NCBI GenBank assembly: GCA_900756945.1
Contig: CAAELZ010000024.1
Span: 1-32,130, forward strand
Source of the DNA: an uncultured Collinsella sp.
GTDB taxonomy: Bacteria; Actinomycetota; Coriobacteriia; Coriobacteriales; Coriobacteriaceae
Direction: 5' to 3'
Length of the DNA stretch: 32,130 bases
Shown: positions 31,540-32,130 of the stretch, in pieces
Numbering within the stretch: the stretch's first letter is position 1
How the letters are laid out: every line of letters begins with the position of its first letter
Made by a program: the position numbers and the translations under genes
Notes under the pieces: model-generated
Told to the model about the DNA's origin: nothing
The model's database searches: none
Seen by the model: only the letters and a program-made list of their open reading frames with translations

Positions 31540-31935
31540 GTTTATCGGAAATTCTGCGGAAGGACTACTCGGAACGGTAAACAGGAACGAACAAAAGGCA
31601 GGATATCATCGTGGTGATGGTATCCTACCTTTTGTTTTTCGGGATCAAGGTCGGTTTGTGCGAACTTGATCGCCACCCATATGACGCATTGATGGCAATT
31701 GCTTCGTACGTGCATACCGGGAGCCTGTACCCCTCTGGCAAGGCGTAACACACTAGACTTTGTTCCAAAGTCCGTGTGCTAAGGGGGCAGGCCCCTTAGA
31801 ATTCCTGTGGAGTGTGTACGCACGTACGCAGGAAAACGGCAAAATTTCGCTATATCAGGGCGTTCTTTCATTGGAGAGTATGGTATACACGGCTTAGTTC
31901 AACAAATAAGAATTTATATATAAAGGAGAATATTG
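31540..31935. other. Gene-free stretch packed with hairpins
   Basis: No credible gene is visible in these roughly 400 bases. Four inverted repeats follow one another: ACAAAAGGCAGGATATCATC paired with 31616-31635 (20 bp, two imperfect positions, TTTTGTTTTTC after it on plus); GATCAAG/CTTGATC (31643-31671); CACAC-TA-GACTTTG with CAAAGTC-C-GTGTG (31749-31778); and CTAAGGGG/CCCCTTAG (31779-31799). Sequence becomes A+T-rich after about 31830. The TATATATAAAGGAG before 31936 contains the ribosome-binding site of the next gene. It could be a terminator cluster, a structured leader, or the edge of an inserted element. Confidence 0.6.
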
Positions 31936-32130
31936 ATGAAACTGTTTTTATGTTCTCACTTTTCAAGTGTAGGAAGTCTGATAAAGGAAGAAATTGAAAA
32001 TAAAAAAGTCGCATTTATTCCAACAGCTTCGCTGCGTGAAGGCTACACCGGTTATGTCGGCTCGGCTCGAAAATTATTCAAAAAGTTGGGAGCAATCGTA
32101 ACTGAAATTGATATTTCAACGGAGGCTTAT
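31936..32130 (+). CDS. Peptidase S51 (dipeptidase E)-like protein, 5' part
   Basis: Sixty-five codons are open from ATG to the window edge, with AAAGGAG eight bases upstream. The translation begins MKLFLCSHFSSVGSLI and continues with KKVAFIPTASLREGY and ARKLFKKLGAIVTEIDI. This matches the N-terminal strand-helix pattern of the S51/type 1 glutamine amidotransferase-like family (FIPTAS, then LGxxVxEIDI). The catalytic Ser and His lie beyond the edge. G+C is 37% (73 of 195 bases), far below the genes to the left, which suggests horizontal acquisition. Confidence 0.75.
   Translation, partial: MKLFLCSHFSSVGSLIKEEIENKKVAFIPTASLREGYTGYVGSARKLFKKLGAIVTEIDISTEAY

Noticed and set aside
31749..31799. 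tRNA-like or attC-like structure
   Set aside because: The stem with a 3-base loop and the neighbouring hairpin do not make a cloverleaf or the paired R/L boxes of an attC site, and no integrase is visible.
1..32130. CRISPR array, insertion sequence, phage or toxin-antitoxin genes
   Set aside because: No regularly spaced direct repeats, transposase, phage structural gene or recognisable toxin-antitoxin pair was found on either strand.

Overview
The window is about 32 kb of G+C-rich chromosome. One long, almost unbroken run of minus-strand housekeeping genes fills 3.7-29.9 kb. The gene content and order (ileS/lspA/RluD-type, alaS/ruvX/mltG, efp/Asp23/nusB/xseB/tlyA/nadK/recN), an ileS T-box, a sigma-B-type factor and protein sequence style suggest an actinobacterium of the Coriobacteriia, most likely Collinsella or a close relative. 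That assignment is inference from recall; no search was run.

Layout from left to right. (1) 1-320: non-coding, with a 24-bp inverted repeat and the terminator of the next gene. (2) 320-3469: a divergent pair, a fructose-family PTS permease (IIB-IIC-IIA) on minus and an RpiR-type SIS-domain regulator on plus, separated by a dyad-rich control region. (3) 3470-3731: a 152-bp element bounded by perfect 26-bp inverted repeats around a bidirectional terminator. (4) 3732-8826: recN, nadK, tlyA, xseB, nusB, Asp23 and efp, tightly packed and mostly overlapping. (5) 9010-10140: an M24 aminopeptidase, behind a large nested hairpin. (6) 10273-16945: alaS, ruvX, mltG, a YqeG-like HAD phosphatase, aroK and a degenerate AroB-like protein. 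(7) 17140-17379: a small A+T-rich membrane protein on plus. (8) 17386-20551: a stress-sigma operon (DUF948, degenerate RsbW-like anti-sigma, SigB, AI-2E/PerM permease). (9) 20647-25133: rarA, a dGTPase, a short A24 prepilin peptidase and a membrane GT2 glycosyltransferase. (10) 25216-26828: lspA and a RluD-type pseudouridine synthase. (11) 27051-30200: ileS with a complete transcriptional T-box leader. (12) 30338-31420: an iron-type glycerol dehydrogenase-like gene on plus. (13) 31421-32130: about 0.5 kb packed with hairpins, then the start of a 37% G+C peptidase S51-like gene that runs off the edge.

Most genes serve core information processing: tRNA charging, rRNA modification, translation elongation, antitermination, DNA repair and nucleotide pool control. 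Lipoprotein maturation and peptidoglycan synthesis are also represented. Four things stand out. The AroB-like protein has lost every catalytic metal-site motif yet is translationally coupled to an intact shikimate kinase. The RsbW-like protein has lost the GHKL ATP-binding motifs beside an intact SigB. Inverted-repeat and terminator elements recur within the window. Base composition drops sharply at the right edge, which may be the border of an acquired segment.
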